Below are positions 55,276-63,860 of a stretch of DNA of 64,000 nucleotides, one piece after another. The stretch is from positions 186,001 to 250,000 of the forward strand of contig NZ_JBMSEE010000006.1 in the NCBI RefSeq assembly GCF_049446155.1. The letters run 5' to 3'. Source of the stretch: Rivibacter sp049446155 (lineage in GTDB: Bacteria; Pseudomonadota; Gammaproteobacteria; Burkholderiales; Burkholderiaceae_C). The position numbers were made by a program, and so were the translations under genes. Below the pieces are notes generated by a model. It ran no database searches. It was not told the origin of the DNA and was given only the letters and a program-made list of their open reading frames with translations. Position 1 is the stretch's first letter. Each line of letters begins with the position of its first letter.

Positions 55276-56190
55276 TCAGGCACGGTCCAGGAAGGCCTCG
55301 ATCAGCGCCGCCACCTGCTGCGGCTGGTCGTGGTGCAGCATGTGGCCGCAGTCGGCCAGCGCATGGCGCTCCACGTTCTTCACGACCGCCAGCCGCTCGT
55401 GGAACTCGGCCAGCGTGTAGCGATCGCCCCACCACTTCACGAGGTCGGTATTGCGGCCCTCGATCCACAGCAGCGGCGCCTCGATCTGCTGCCAGCAGGC
55501 CAGCGCTTCATCCACCTGGTAGAGGTTGGCGCTGGTGCGCTTGTGGGCCGGGTCGCCCTGGATCACCCAGCGTCCGCTGGCGGCGTCCTCGCGCGCCCAG
55601 TGCGGCGCGAGCCAGCGCGCGAAGGCCGGCGCGAGGCGCGGGTTGTTCTGGCGCAGCCGATCGGCCACCTCGTCGAGGCTTTCGTAGTCGCGCAGGCGCT
55701 GCGGCGTCTTGAGCTCGTCGAGCCACTGGCGGTAGCGCTTGGGCGCGTGCTGCGGCTTCGTGCGCGGCAGGCCGAAGCCTTCCAGGTTGACCAGGCGGCG
55801 CACGCGCTCGGGCCGCACGCCGGCATAGAGCATCACGACATTGCCGCCCATGCTGTGGCCGCAGAGGTCGACCGGCGCGTCGGGCGAGAGCGCGTCGAGC
55901 AGGGCGTCGAGGTCGCCGAGGTAGTCGGCAAAGGTGTAGCTGTCGGTCGGCTGCGGCGCGGCGCTGGCGCCGAAGCCTCGCCAGTCGGCCGCGAAGACCT
56001 GGCGCTCCTGCGCCAGCGCGTCGACGACGAACTGGAACGACGCGGCCACGTCCATCCAGCCGTGCATCATCACCAGCGGGGGCACGCCGGCGCGCGGCGC
56101 GCCCCAGGCGAGCACGTGGTAGTCGAGGCCGCGCACCGGCACGCTCATCGAGCGCGCGACGCGGCGCGGAAGGTAGGCGGACGAAGGCAT
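55276..56190 (-). CDS. Alpha/beta hydrolase
   Basis: A 304-residue alpha/beta-hydrolase-fold protein. The oxyanion region MMHGWMDVAASF, the nucleophile elbow GHSMGGN with the catalytic serine, the acid in WIEGRNTD and the final histidine in ADCGHMLHHDQP make a complete triad. The cap is moderate in length. An alternative ATG 42 bases downstream (MSVPVRG) is possible; the longer form adds a basic lead MPSSAYLPRRVARS. It lies 81 bases downstream of prfB in the same direction and is divergent from a GNAT gene. Lipase, esterase and lactonase roles are possible. Confidence 0.88.
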   Translation of the reverse strand: MPSSAYLPRRVARSMSVPVRGLDYHVLAWGAPRAGVPPLVMMHGWMDVAASFQFVVDALAQERQVFAADWRGFGASAAPQPTDSYTFADYLGDLDALLDALSPDAPVDLCGHSMGGNVVMLYAGVRPERVRRLVNLEGFGLPRTKPQHAPKRYRQWLDELKTPQRLRDYESLDEVADRLRQNNPRLAPAFARWLAPHWAREDAASGRWVIQGDPAHKRTSANLYQVDEALACWQQIEAPLLWIEGRNTDLVKWWGDRYTLAEFHERLAVVKNVERHALADCGHMLHHDQPQQVAALIEAFLDRA

Positions 56191-56249
56191 GCGGCCACTG
56201 TACGCAGCCGGCGACCGGTCTGCCGTCGCGGCCGGGACAAGCCCCGACA

Positions 56250-56759
56250 ATGGGCCGCATGAGCCACCCCCACACCGCCTCGCGCGGCTTCGCGCTGCGC
56301 CCCGCCACCCCCGCCGACGTGCCCGACCTCGTGCGCCTGATCTGCGCGCTGGCCGAGTACGAGAAGCTCACCCACCTGCTCGAGATCACGCCCGAGGCGC
56401 TGCAGGCGCAGCTGTTCGGCGCGCGCCCGCCGGCCGAGGCGCTGGTCGCCCAGCTCGACGATGGCCGCGTGGTCGGGTTCGCGCTGTTCTTCACCAACTT
56501 CTCGACCTTCCTGTGCAAGCCGGGGCTGTACCTGGAAGACCTGTTCGTCGAGCCGGCCCATCGCGGCCTGGGCATCGGCCGTGCGCTGATGCAGGCGCTG
56601 GCGGGGCTGGCGGTGGAGCGCGGCTATGGCCGCTTCGAATGGTGCGTGCTCGACTGGAACGAGCCCGCGATCCGCTTCTACGAGTCGCTGGGCGCGAGCA
56701 TCCTGCCTGACTGGCGCTTGTGCCGCGTCACCGGCTCGGCGATGGAGCGCATCGCGTGA
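56250..56759 (+). CDS. GNAT family N-acetyltransferase
   Basis: A 169-residue acetyltransferase. It has ATPADVPDLVRLICALAEYEK at the N-terminus, LYLEDLFVEPAHRGLGIGRALM with the RGLGIG acetyl-CoA pyrophosphate loop, and WCVLDWNEPAIRFYESLGA, the pattern of the spermidine/spermine-type (SSAT-like) GNAT subgroup. A second ATG nine bases downstream could be the true start. It overlaps the following TPR-like gene by GTGA. Acetylation of polyamine, thialysine or another amine is likely from the subgroup. Confidence 0.9.
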   Translation: MGRMSHPHTASRGFALRPATPADVPDLVRLICALAEYEKLTHLLEITPEALQAQLFGARPPAEALVAQLDDGRVVGFALFFTNFSTFLCKPGLYLEDLFVEPAHRGLGIGRALMQALAGLAVERGYGRFEWCVLDWNEPAIRFYESLGASILPDWRLCRVTGSAMERIA

Positions 56760-57637
56760 AGCGCTGGCGGCATGCGGTGACGACCGCGTTGACGGCCGCA
56801 TTGACGGCAGCCGCCGTGGCCGCGAGCATGCCGGCCATGGCCGAGATCGATGTCTACGCCCTGTGGGACTACGGGCAGCCCGCCGCCAGCGAGCAGCGCT
56901 TTCGTGCTGCGCTGGCCGGCGCCAGCGGCGACGACGAGCTGATCCTGCGCACACAGATCGCGCGCAGCTACAGCCTGCGCAAGCGCTTCGACGAGGCGAA
57001 CGCCGAGCTCGACGCGATCGCGCCCCGGCTGGCCGCTGCCGGCCCCGCGGCGCGCGTGCATGCGCTGCTGGAGCGCGGCCGCACGCTGCGCTCGGGCGGG
57101 GGCGCGGCGGACGCGCGGCCGCTGTTCGTCGAGGCCTTCGAACTCGCGCAAGGTCATGGCCTGGAGTTCCTGGCCGCCGACGCGCTGCACATGGTCGCGC
57201 TGGTCGAGACCGGCCTGGACGGCCAGATCGAGTGGAACCGGCGCACCGCCGAGTACGCGCGCGCCGCGCGCGATCCGCGCGCCCAGGGCTGGGCCGCCGC
57301 GGCCTACAACAACCTCGGCGTCGCGCTCAACGAGGCCGGGCGCCATGAGGAGGCGCTGGCCGCCTTGGAGCAGGCGCTGGCCGCCCACGAGCGCAAGGGC
57401 AAGGCACCCGAGATCCGCATCGCCCGGTGGATGGTGGCCCACACCCAGCGCCTGCTGGGCCGCGCCGACGAGGCGCTCGCCGGCCAGCTCGCGCTCGAGC
57501 GCGAATGCGCCGATGCCGGCGAGCCCGACCCCTATGTCTTCGAGGAGCTCGCGCTGCTCTACGCGGCGCGCGGCGACGAGGCCAGGGCGGCGCACTACCG
57601 CACGCTGCAACGCCAATCGCAGCCAGCGCCGAACTGA
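56756..57637 (+). CDS. Secreted TPR-like protein
   Basis: A 293-residue protein starting at GTG inside the previous stop. Residues 1-27 form a signal peptide with probable cleavage after SMPAMA, so it should be periplasmic. The mature part is helical and repetitive: LILRTQIARSYSLRKRFDEA, AAAYNNLGVALNEAGRHEEAL and FEELALLYAARGDEARAAHY are typical TPR pairs. Function is not determined; TPR proteins of this kind hold partners together. It is the last gene before the SLOG/TIR locus and reads in the same direction, but 188 bases separate them. Confidence 0.78.
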   Translation: MKRWRHAVTTALTAALTAAAVAASMPAMAEIDVYALWDYGQPAASEQRFRAALAGASGDDELILRTQIARSYSLRKRFDEANAELDAIAPRLAAAGPAARVHALLERGRTLRSGGGAADARPLFVEAFELAQGHGLEFLAADALHMVALVETGLDGQIEWNRRTAEYARAARDPRAQGWAAAAYNNLGVALNEAGRHEEALAALEQALAAHERKGKAPEIRIARWMVAHTQRLLGRADEALAGQLALERECADAGEPDPYVFEELALLYAARGDEARAAHYRTLQRQSQPAPN

Positions 57638-57825
57638 CGCACGCGATGCGCCGCAGGCGCTTCGCGAGGGGGTGGTTTCAGGACGCTTAAGCTTCTTCAA
57701 GGACGCTCGCCGCCGGCCGCGGCGAGCATGCGCGACATGCGGCGGCGAGGTTGGCCGCCGGGAGTGCTTGTCCATGAAATTCCTCTCCACCAAGCGCCTG
57801 CCGCCCGTGCGGCGGCCCTGCTGAC

Positions 57826-58599
57826 GTGAAGTCCGCCTGGTCCGCGTCGGGTTGGCCCGCGCACGCCGCGATGCCGCCGTTCGACGCGGCCGCCGAGACC
57901 CTCGCGCCGCGCGGCGACGGCGGCACCGCGATGCATTCGTACTGGGCCGGCACCGGCCATTCGGGCCTCGCGGTCGGCGTCACCGGCCACCGGCCGCCGC
58001 ATCTGGCGCCCGAGCACCTGGCGCGCCTGCGCGCCCAGGCGCAGCAGCTGCTGCGCGGTCTGCGCGAGGCCCAGGGTCCGACGGTGCGCCCGCGCCTGGT
58101 CTCGGCGCTCGCCGAGGGGGCCGACCGCCATCTGGCCGAGCTGGCCCTGGCCGATGGCTACACGCTGCACGCGGTGCTGCCCTTCCTGAAGGCGCAGTAC
58201 GCGGCCGACTTCGGCACGCCCGCCTCGGTGCACGAGTTCGAGCGCCTGTTGCTGCGCGCCTGGTCGGTGCTGGAGCTGCCCGGCGACCGCGCCCACGGCG
58301 ACCATGCCTACGAGGCGGCCGGCCATGCCGTGCTGGAGCAGTCGGACGTGTTGATCGCCGTGTGGGACGGCGCTCCGGCGCGCGGGCGCGGCGGCACGGC
58401 CGCGATGGTCGTCGAGGCCTGGCGCCGCCGCGTGCCGGTGCTGCACCTGTCGGCGCGCTGCGACGCGGCGCCGACGCTGCTGTGGGCGGCGGACGAGGAC
58501 GCGGCGAATGCGCCGCTGGACCTGGAGCGCCTGCCGGACCAGCCGTGCGACCACGACGTGCTGTGTCGCATCGTGGCATCGCGCACGGCGCGCAGGTAA
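57826..58599 (+). CDS. SLOG-like nucleotide-sensor protein upstream of the TIR genes
   Basis: A 257-residue protein whose core starts near residue 48 with GLAVGVTGHRPPHL. RPRLVSALAEGADRHLAELAL, YTLHAVLPF and the late SDVLIAVWDGAPARGRGGTAAMV give a Rossmann-like fold with a Gly-rich nucleotide loop, as in the SLOG/LOG/DprA-like superfamily. SLOG domains are proposed sensors of NAD-derived or cyclic nucleotides in conflict systems and often sit beside TIR effectors. The N-terminal 45 residues are poorly conserved-looking; the GTG start is uncertain and ATG codons at 57871 and 57931 are alternatives. It runs into the TIR gene 43 bases later. The exact SLOG subgroup is not determined. Confidence 0.65.
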   Translation: MKSAWSASGWPAHAAMPPFDAAAETLAPRGDGGTAMHSYWAGTGHSGLAVGVTGHRPPHLAPEHLARLRAQAQQLLRGLREAQGPTVRPRLVSALAEGADRHLAELALADGYTLHAVLPFLKAQYAADFGTPASVHEFERLLLRAWSVLELPGDRAHGDHAYEAAGHAVLEQSDVLIAVWDGAPARGRGGTAAMVVEAWRRRVPVLHLSARCDAAPTLLWAADEDAANAPLDLERLPDQPCDHDVLCRIVASRTARR

Positions 58600-58642
58600 G
58601 GAAGCGACGACACTGCGCGGCGTCCCGTCCATCGCAGTGCCC

Positions 58643-60859
58643 ATGAGCGCCGACGCGCATTCCGTTTCCTCACCGCCCGCCGCACCCGCGCGCCGCTACG
58701 GCGCCTTCCTGAGCTACAGCCACCGCGACGCGGCGCTGGCGACGTGGCTGCAGCGCGGGCTGGAGACCTACCGGCTGCCGCCGCGGCTGGCCGGCCGCGA
58801 GACGGCGGTGGGTCCGGTGCCGCGCACGGTCGGGCCGGTGTTCCGCGACCGCGACGAGCTGCCCGCCGGTGCCGACCTGGCCACGCACGTGCGCGAGGGC
58901 CTGGCGGCCAGCCGCTGGCTGATCGTGGTGTGCTCGCCGGCGGCCGCAGCGTCGCCTTGGGTCGAGCGCGAGATCCTTGAGTTCAAGCGCCTGCACGGCG
59001 AAGAGCGCGTGCTGGCGGTGATTGCCGCGGGCGAGCCGTACGCGAGCCGGCGGCCGGGGCGAGAGCAAGAGGAGTGCTTCCCCCAGGCGCTGCGCCATGC
59101 GCGCGCGGCCGACGGCACGCCCACCGGCGCCGAGCTCGAGCCGATCGCGGTCGATCTGCGCAAGCAAGGCGACGGCAAGCGCATGGCGCTGCTCAAGCTG
59201 ATCGCAGGCATGACCGGCGTGGGCGTCGACGAGCTGGCGCAGCGCGACGCGCAGCGCCGGGCGCGAAGGCTCGCGTGGCTGGCCGTGGGCGCGACGGTGG
59301 GCATGCTGGTAATGGGCGTGATGGCGGTCATGGCCCTTCAGGCACGCAACGAGGCGCGCGAGCAGCGCGCGCAGGCGGAGGACCTGATTGAGTTCATGCT
59401 GGGTGACTTGCGCAAGAAGCTCGAACCGGTGGGGCGGCTGGAGGTGCTCGATGCGGTGGGCGAGAAGGCATTGGGCTACTACGACCGGCAGGACGCGGCC
59501 AAGCTCGATGCGACCTCGCTGGGGCATCGCTCGCGGGCGATGCATCTGATCGGTGAGATCCGCGACCTGCGGGGGCAGCGAGATCAAGCGCTGGAGGCCT
59601 TTCGCAGCGCGGCGGAGACCACCGCTCAGTTGCTGAAGCGCTTCCCCAACGATCCGCAGCGCATCTTCGATCACGCGCAGAGCGTGTTCTGGGTCGGCTA
59701 CATGGTGTGGCGACGCGGCGACGCCATGGCCGCCGAGCAGGCCTTTGGCGAATACCTTGCCCTGGCGCGTCGCCTCGTGTCGATCGATCCGGCCAAGCAC
59801 GAGTGGCAGCTGGAAGTCGCGATGGCGGCCACGAATCTCGGCATAGTGCAAAGCGACACCGGCCGGATGACTGGAGCGCTGGCCCTGTTCGACGAGTCGC
59901 GGCGCATTTACGAGCCGATCGTCAAGGCCAAGCCCATGCTTGGTTTCGAGCTGGCTCAGACCTGGGGCTGGATGGCCCAGGCCCACGAGCGTCTAGGCGA
60001 CTATGAACGCGCCTCGGGAGCGCAGCGCGCCAAGCTGCCGCTGTATGACGCGATCCCGGGCGCGGACAAGGATCGGCGCGTTCTTCAGGGCCGGCTCAAC
60101 GTAGCCACCTTGCTTTCTCGATACGCGCTTACGCTCGGGCGCTGGCACGAGGCTGAGTCGCACGGCAGGGAAGCGCTGATGCGAGCAAGCGAGCTCGTCG
60201 ACGCCGACCCCAGCAACTTGCTGTGGCGCCGGGACCGCTGCTATGCGCGCCTTGATCTCGCAGCGGCTTTGCTTGCCAACGGTCGGACCACGGATGCGCG
60301 CAGCACGCTGGCTCCGATGGGCAATGAACTGCCCCGTCTGCTGGCTGCCGATCCCGCCGACCTGGACGTCGCGGTGAACCTGCGAGGCCGCTGGCTCTCG
60401 CTGGCGGCTCGCAGTGCGCTGCTCACACCGCAGGCAGCTATCGATGCGCTGCGAACCCTGCTCGCGGATGTTGACGAGCTTGCCGGTCGCGGTGCGCGGG
60501 TGAGCCTGGTCAGCGGGCCAGTGCCGGCCGCCCGTGCCGAATTGGGGCGGCTGCTATCCGAGGCAGGCGAACTGGCGGAGGCTCGCGCGCTCTGGCGCCG
60601 GACCTTGGACCAATTGCCCGTACACGAAGGCGCTTCCTCGCGCAGCGGGGCCGAACGGGGGCTCATTCTTCGTGCGCAACTCCTGCGTCGCCTCGGCCAT
60701 GATGAGGCGGCCCGACCGCTCGTCGAGCAACTGCGTACGAGTTCGGTGCGCAGTCCCGATGCCCGTGAACTGCTAGCGGGCGGGCCCCCAGCGGCCGGAA
60801 TGCCGGGACCCGCCCCTTCGATTCCTTCTCACACCAGAGCCAACAGGAGTACGCGATGA
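58643..60859 (+). CDS. TIR-domain effector with transmembrane helix and TPR-like C-terminus, copy 1
   Basis: A 738-residue protein. The TIR domain spans about 18-195: RYGAFLSYSHRDA, the FRDRDELPAG loop and SPWVEREILEF, where Glu110 lies four residues after Trp106, the position of the NADase glutamate in SARM1-type TIRs. A transmembrane helix follows at 211-232 (AWLAVGATVGMLVMGVMAVM), so the TIR faces the cytoplasm. The rest (about 250-700) is a helical TPR-like region with repeats such as AMAATNLGIVQSDTGRMTGALAL. TIR NADases are known effectors of antiphage and stress systems. The C-terminal half is probably the periplasmic sensor. It overlaps the next small gene by ATGA. DNA for residues 17-307 is nearly identical to the second copy. 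Confidence 0.87.
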   Translation: MSADAHSVSSPPAAPARRYGAFLSYSHRDAALATWLQRGLETYRLPPRLAGRETAVGPVPRTVGPVFRDRDELPAGADLATHVREGLAASRWLIVVCSPAAAASPWVEREILEFKRLHGEERVLAVIAAGEPYASRRPGREQEECFPQALRHARAADGTPTGAELEPIAVDLRKQGDGKRMALLKLIAGMTGVGVDELAQRDAQRRARRLAWLAVGATVGMLVMGVMAVMALQARNEAREQRAQAEDLIEFMLGDLRKKLEPVGRLEVLDAVGEKALGYYDRQDAAKLDATSLGHRSRAMHLIGEIRDLRGQRDQALEAFRSAAETTAQLLKRFPNDPQRIFDHAQSVFWVGYMVWRRGDAMAAEQAFGEYLALARRLVSIDPAKHEWQLEVAMAATNLGIVQSDTGRMTGALALFDESRRIYEPIVKAKPMLGFELAQTWGWMAQAHERLGDYERASGAQRAKLPLYDAIPGADKDRRVLQGRLNVATLLSRYALTLGRWHEAESHGREALMRASELVDADPSNLLWRRDRCYARLDLAAALLANGRTTDARSTLAPMGNELPRLLAADPADLDVAVNLRGRWLSLAARSALLTPQAAIDALRTLLADVDELAGRGARVSLVSGPVPAARAELGRLLSEAGELAEARALWRRTLDQLPVHEGASSRSGAERGLILRAQLLRRLGHDEAARPLVEQLRTSSVRSPDARELLAGGPPAAGMPGPAPSIPSHTRANRSTR

Positions 60860-61215
60860 GCCGAGTCACTGTCGAAGTCAACGTTGTCAACGGCAAGATC
60901 GAGGTCGAGCAGACCCTCGACCTGCGCAGCAAACCCAACAACGTCAGGATCTTCTGGACCCTGGGCACAACCGATTGGAACTTCGACGACAAAGGTATCG
61001 ACATCGTCGAAATCACGAACCAGTTCCGCGACGCCAAGCGCATCAATGGCGGACAGGCCTATCGCTGGAAGGACATGAACAGTGATGGCAAGACCTATAA
61101 GTACGACATCAACCTCGTCGCCGCCGATGGCTCGGGACGTAAGCTGGCGCTGGATCCCGTGATCGTCAACGGCGGTGGTGGGGGCGACATGGACGGCGGC
61201 AAGAGCGGCGCCTGA
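60856..61215 (+). CDS. Small beta-rich partner protein of TIR copy 1
   Basis: A 119-residue protein of unknown family, translated from an ATG inside the TIR stop codon. It has alternating beta strands (VTVEVNVVNGKIEVEQ, NVRIFWTLGTTDWNFDD, KTYKYDINLVAADGSGRKL) and a conserved-looking end LDPVIVNGGGGG, resembling a small Ig-like or jelly-roll fold. No signal peptide is seen. A diverged homologue follows the second TIR gene, with about 45 percent identity by eye. The invariant pairing points to a functional partner, perhaps regulator, ligand-binding protein or modulator of the TIR protein. Confidence 0.75.
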   Translation: MSRVTVEVNVVNGKIEVEQTLDLRSKPNNVRIFWTLGTTDWNFDDKGIDIVEITNQFRDAKRINGGQAYRWKDMNSDGKTYKYDINLVAADGSGRKLALDPVIVNGGGGGDMDGGKSGA

Positions 61216-61334
61216 ACATCTGCCCGGACACTTGTTTGCGACGCGGCCTGCCGCGTCGCATCGCGACAACTGACACACCGGGAATGTAAAGAAGCGGCGA
61301 CACTGTTATTTACCTTTCGTAACTAGCAGTGCCC
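61216..61334 (+). promoter_or_regulatory. Inter-unit spacer with hairpin and AT-rich promoter candidate
   Basis: TGCGACGCGG (61237-61246) and CCGCGTCGCA (61251-61260) form a perfect hairpin behind the first small gene, without a T-run. Then AGAAGCGGCGACACTG repeats the sequence before copy 1, followed by the AT-rich TTATTTACCTTTCGTAAC, the likely promoter or leader of the second TIR gene. Confidence 0.45.
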
Positions 61335-63524
61335 ATGAGCGCTGATGCGCTTCGCAGTCCTTCCTCCGGTGGCGCCACCGAAGCGCCGCCCGCGCGCCGC
61401 TACGGCGCCTTCCTGAGCTACAGCCACCGCGATGCGGCGCTGGCGACGTGGCTGCAGCGCGGGCTGGAGACCTACCGGCTGCCGCCGCGGCTGGCCGGGC
61501 GCGAGACGGCGGTCGGGCCGGTGCCGCGCACGGTCGGGCCGGTGTTCCGCGACCGCGACGAGCTGCCCGCCGGTGCCGACCTGGCCACGCACGTGCGCGA
61601 GGGCCTGGCGGCCAGCCGCTGGCTGATCGTGGTGTGCTCGCCGGCGGCCGCAGCGTCGCCTTGGGTCGAGCGCGAGATCCTTGAGTTCAAGCGCCTGCAC
61701 GGCGAAGAGCGCGTGCTGGCGGTGATTGCCGCGGGCGAGCCGTACGCGAGCCGGCGGCCGGGGCGAGAGCAAGAGGAGTGCTTCCCCCAGGCGCTGCGCC
61801 ATGCGCGCGCGGCCGACGGCACGCCCACCGGCGCCGAGCTCGAGCCGATCGCGGTCGATCTGCGCAAGCAAGGCGACGGCAAGCGCATGGCGCTGCTCAA
61901 GCTGATCGCAGGCATGACCGGCGTGGGCGTCGACGAGCTGGCGCAGCGCGACGCGCAGCGCCGGGCGCGAAGGCTCGCGTGGCTGGCCGTGGGCGCGACG
62001 GTGGGCATGCTGGTAATGGGCGTGATGGCGGTCATGGCCCTTCAGGCACGCAACGAGGCGCGCGAGCAGCGCGCGCAGGCGGAGGACCTGATTGAGTTCA
62101 TGCTGGGTGACTTGCGCAAGAAGCTCGAACCGGTGGGGCGGCTGGAGGTGCTCGATGCGGTGGGCGAGAAGGCATTGGGCTACTACGGCCGGCAGGACGC
62201 GGCCAAGCTCGATGCGACCTCGCTGGGGCATCGCTCGCGGGCGATGCATCTGATCGGTGAGATCCGCGGTTTGCGCGGTCAACGTGATCTCGCCGAGAAG
62301 GCGTTCCGAAGCGCTGCCGAAACGACCGCTCAGATGCTCGCGCGTGCACCTAACGACCCGCAGCGCATCTTCGACCACGCGCAAAGCGAGTACTGGGTCG
62401 GCCTCGTTGCTTGGCAAAGCGGCGATCTTCCCGTTGCTGCACAGCGTTTCGGCGAGTACCTCCGGCTCGCACGGCGGCTGGTGGTCATCGATTCGGCGAA
62501 GCCCGACTGGCAGATCGAGTTGGCGATGGCATCGACGAATCTCGGTGCCGTGTACATCCGCCAAGGGCGCGTTCACGAAGCACTTGCGCTGTTCGATGAG
62601 ACGCTCAGGCTCTATGAGCCGTTGACAGCCCAACGGCCTGAGCTGCGCGTTGAGCAGGCAAAGACGCTCGGATGGAAGTCGGATGCTTACGAAACCCTGG
62701 GCGACTATGGGCGCGCCGCCGAGGCCCAGCGGGCGAAGGTGTCGCTGTTCGACGCCATGCCCGATGCGACCAGGAACCGAATCGCGTTGATGGGGCGTGT
62801 CAATGTCGCCTACACGTTGGCGCGACTGGAACTGCAGATGGGGCACTTCGACCGGGCGCGAGCCGAGGCACTCGATGCGGTGGAGAAGGCCAACACGCTG
62901 ACCAGTGTCGACTCGACGAACAAGTTCTGGCTCCAGGAATCGACGCGGGCTCAACTTGCACTGGCCGATGCCTTGGCGGCTCTGAACCGGTGCACGGAGG
63001 CCTTGGAACCGATCGAGGCTGCCTCGAAGGCATTGCCGGCGCTTCGCTCCGGGAATGCCTCCAACCTGGATGTCAATGTGCTGCTCCCCAGCCAATGGCT
63101 GGACCTCGCCATCCGCTGCAAGGCGAGGCCAGACGCGCAGCTGCTGGCGCAGGCGCGGGAGTACCTGACTCAGGCGCGACGCCTGATCGCCGAGCCGGGC
63201 CATCTCACGCCCGCGCGGGCTCGCTCAATCGCCCTCGTCGAGTTCCTGGTCGGTCGCAAGCTGGCGACCAGCGGCAACGCTGAGGCTGCGCAGGCACATT
63301 GGCGCAGCGCCTTGTCGATGCTGGACGCCTCCGCGCTGGCAATCGAAGCCGACTCGGTTGCTGCATTGAAGGCCCAGATTCTTCTGCATCTCGATCGGGC
63401 GAGCGAAGCACGTCCGATCGTGCAACGCCTGCAGACGAGGTCACTACGAAGCCCGATCGTGCTGGAGCTGTTCGGCTCGCCAACACCGGGCGAATCGGTT
63501 TCCCAACCACGACCTAAGGAGTAA
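61335..63524 (+). CDS. TIR-domain effector with transmembrane helix and TPR-like C-terminus, copy 2
   Basis: A 729-residue paralogue of the preceding TIR protein. The ATG at 61335 is taken by analogy with copy 1; GTG at 61329 is possible. TIR motifs RYGAFLSYSHRDA, FRDRDELPAG and SPWVEREI with the catalytic-position glutamate near 114 are kept, as is the transmembrane helix at about 215-236. From about residue 312 the sequence departs from copy 1 to roughly 45-50 percent and keeps the TPR-like pattern (AMASTNLGAVYIRQGRVHEALAL). The two therefore share one effector with different sensors. A small beta-rich gene follows after three bases. An NAD-cleaving role is inferred from the TIR active site. 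Confidence 0.87.
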   Translation: MSADALRSPSSGGATEAPPARRYGAFLSYSHRDAALATWLQRGLETYRLPPRLAGRETAVGPVPRTVGPVFRDRDELPAGADLATHVREGLAASRWLIVVCSPAAAASPWVEREILEFKRLHGEERVLAVIAAGEPYASRRPGREQEECFPQALRHARAADGTPTGAELEPIAVDLRKQGDGKRMALLKLIAGMTGVGVDELAQRDAQRRARRLAWLAVGATVGMLVMGVMAVMALQARNEAREQRAQAEDLIEFMLGDLRKKLEPVGRLEVLDAVGEKALGYYGRQDAAKLDATSLGHRSRAMHLIGEIRGLRGQRDLAEKAFRSAAETTAQMLARAPNDPQRIFDHAQSEYWVGLVAWQSGDLPVAAQRFGEYLRLARRLVVIDSAKPDWQIELAMASTNLGAVYIRQGRVHEALALFDETLRLYEPLTAQRPELRVEQAKTLGWKSDAYETLGDYGRAAEAQRAKVSLFDAMPDATRNRIALMGRVNVAYTLARLELQMGHFDRARAEALDAVEKANTLTSVDSTNKFWLQESTRAQLALADALAALNRCTEALEPIEAASKALPALRSGNASNLDVNVLLPSQWLDLAIRCKARPDAQLLAQAREYLTQARRLIAEPGHLTPARARSIALVEFLVGRKLATSGNAEAAQAHWRSALSMLDASALAIEADSVAALKAQILLHLDRASEARPIVQRLQTRSLRSPIVLELFGSPTPGESVSQPRPKE

Positions 63525-63527
63525 GGC

Positions 63528-63860
63528 ATGAATCAAGTGGAGGTTCCAGTCACCGTCGTCGACGGCAGGATCCTGGTCCAGGACGAGATCGACCTGACCA
63601 GGAAGCCCAAGGACGTGAAGATCCGTTGGGTTCTATCGACCCCCGGTTGGGAGTTCACCGAGAACGGCATCGTCATCGATGACTCGTCGAGCCAGTTCTC
63701 AGACCCCAAGCGGACGGCCGGCGGCAGCGAGTTCCAGTGGAAGGACAAGAACGACGACAGCAGGAGGTACAAGTACGACGTCAACGTTCAGGCCACGGAC
63801 ACGTTGGGTCGGACGCTCAGTCTCGATCCGACGATCAACAACGGGGACGGCGGCGGCTGA
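63528..63860 (+). CDS. Small beta-rich partner protein of TIR copy 2
   Basis: A 110-residue homologue of the protein after TIR copy 1, with AAGGAG six bases before the ATG. Shared positions include VxGxIxVxxxxDLxxKPxxVxIxW, the W-x-F strand, FQWKDKNDDSRRYKYDVNVQ and LSLDPTINNGDGGG. It lacks the longer acidic tail of copy 1. No family with known function is recognised. The DNA around it is somewhat richer in A and T than the upstream chromosome. Together with its TIR partner it forms the second unit of the tandem duplication. Confidence 0.75.
   Translation: MNQVEVPVTVVDGRILVQDEIDLTRKPKDVKIRWVLSTPGWEFTENGIVIDDSSSQFSDPKRTAGGSEFQWKDKNDDSRRYKYDVNVQATDTLGRTLSLDPTINNGDGGG

Noticed and set aside
57638..57825. 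Small reading frame between the TPR-like and SLOG genes
   Set aside because: Short, proline/arginine-rich, no ribosome site and imperfect local repeats; better treated as spacer.
57826..63860. Classical Thoeris system
   Set aside because: The TIR proteins are membrane-anchored with TPR-like tails and the SLOG gene does not look like a ThsA-type Sir2-SLOG protein.
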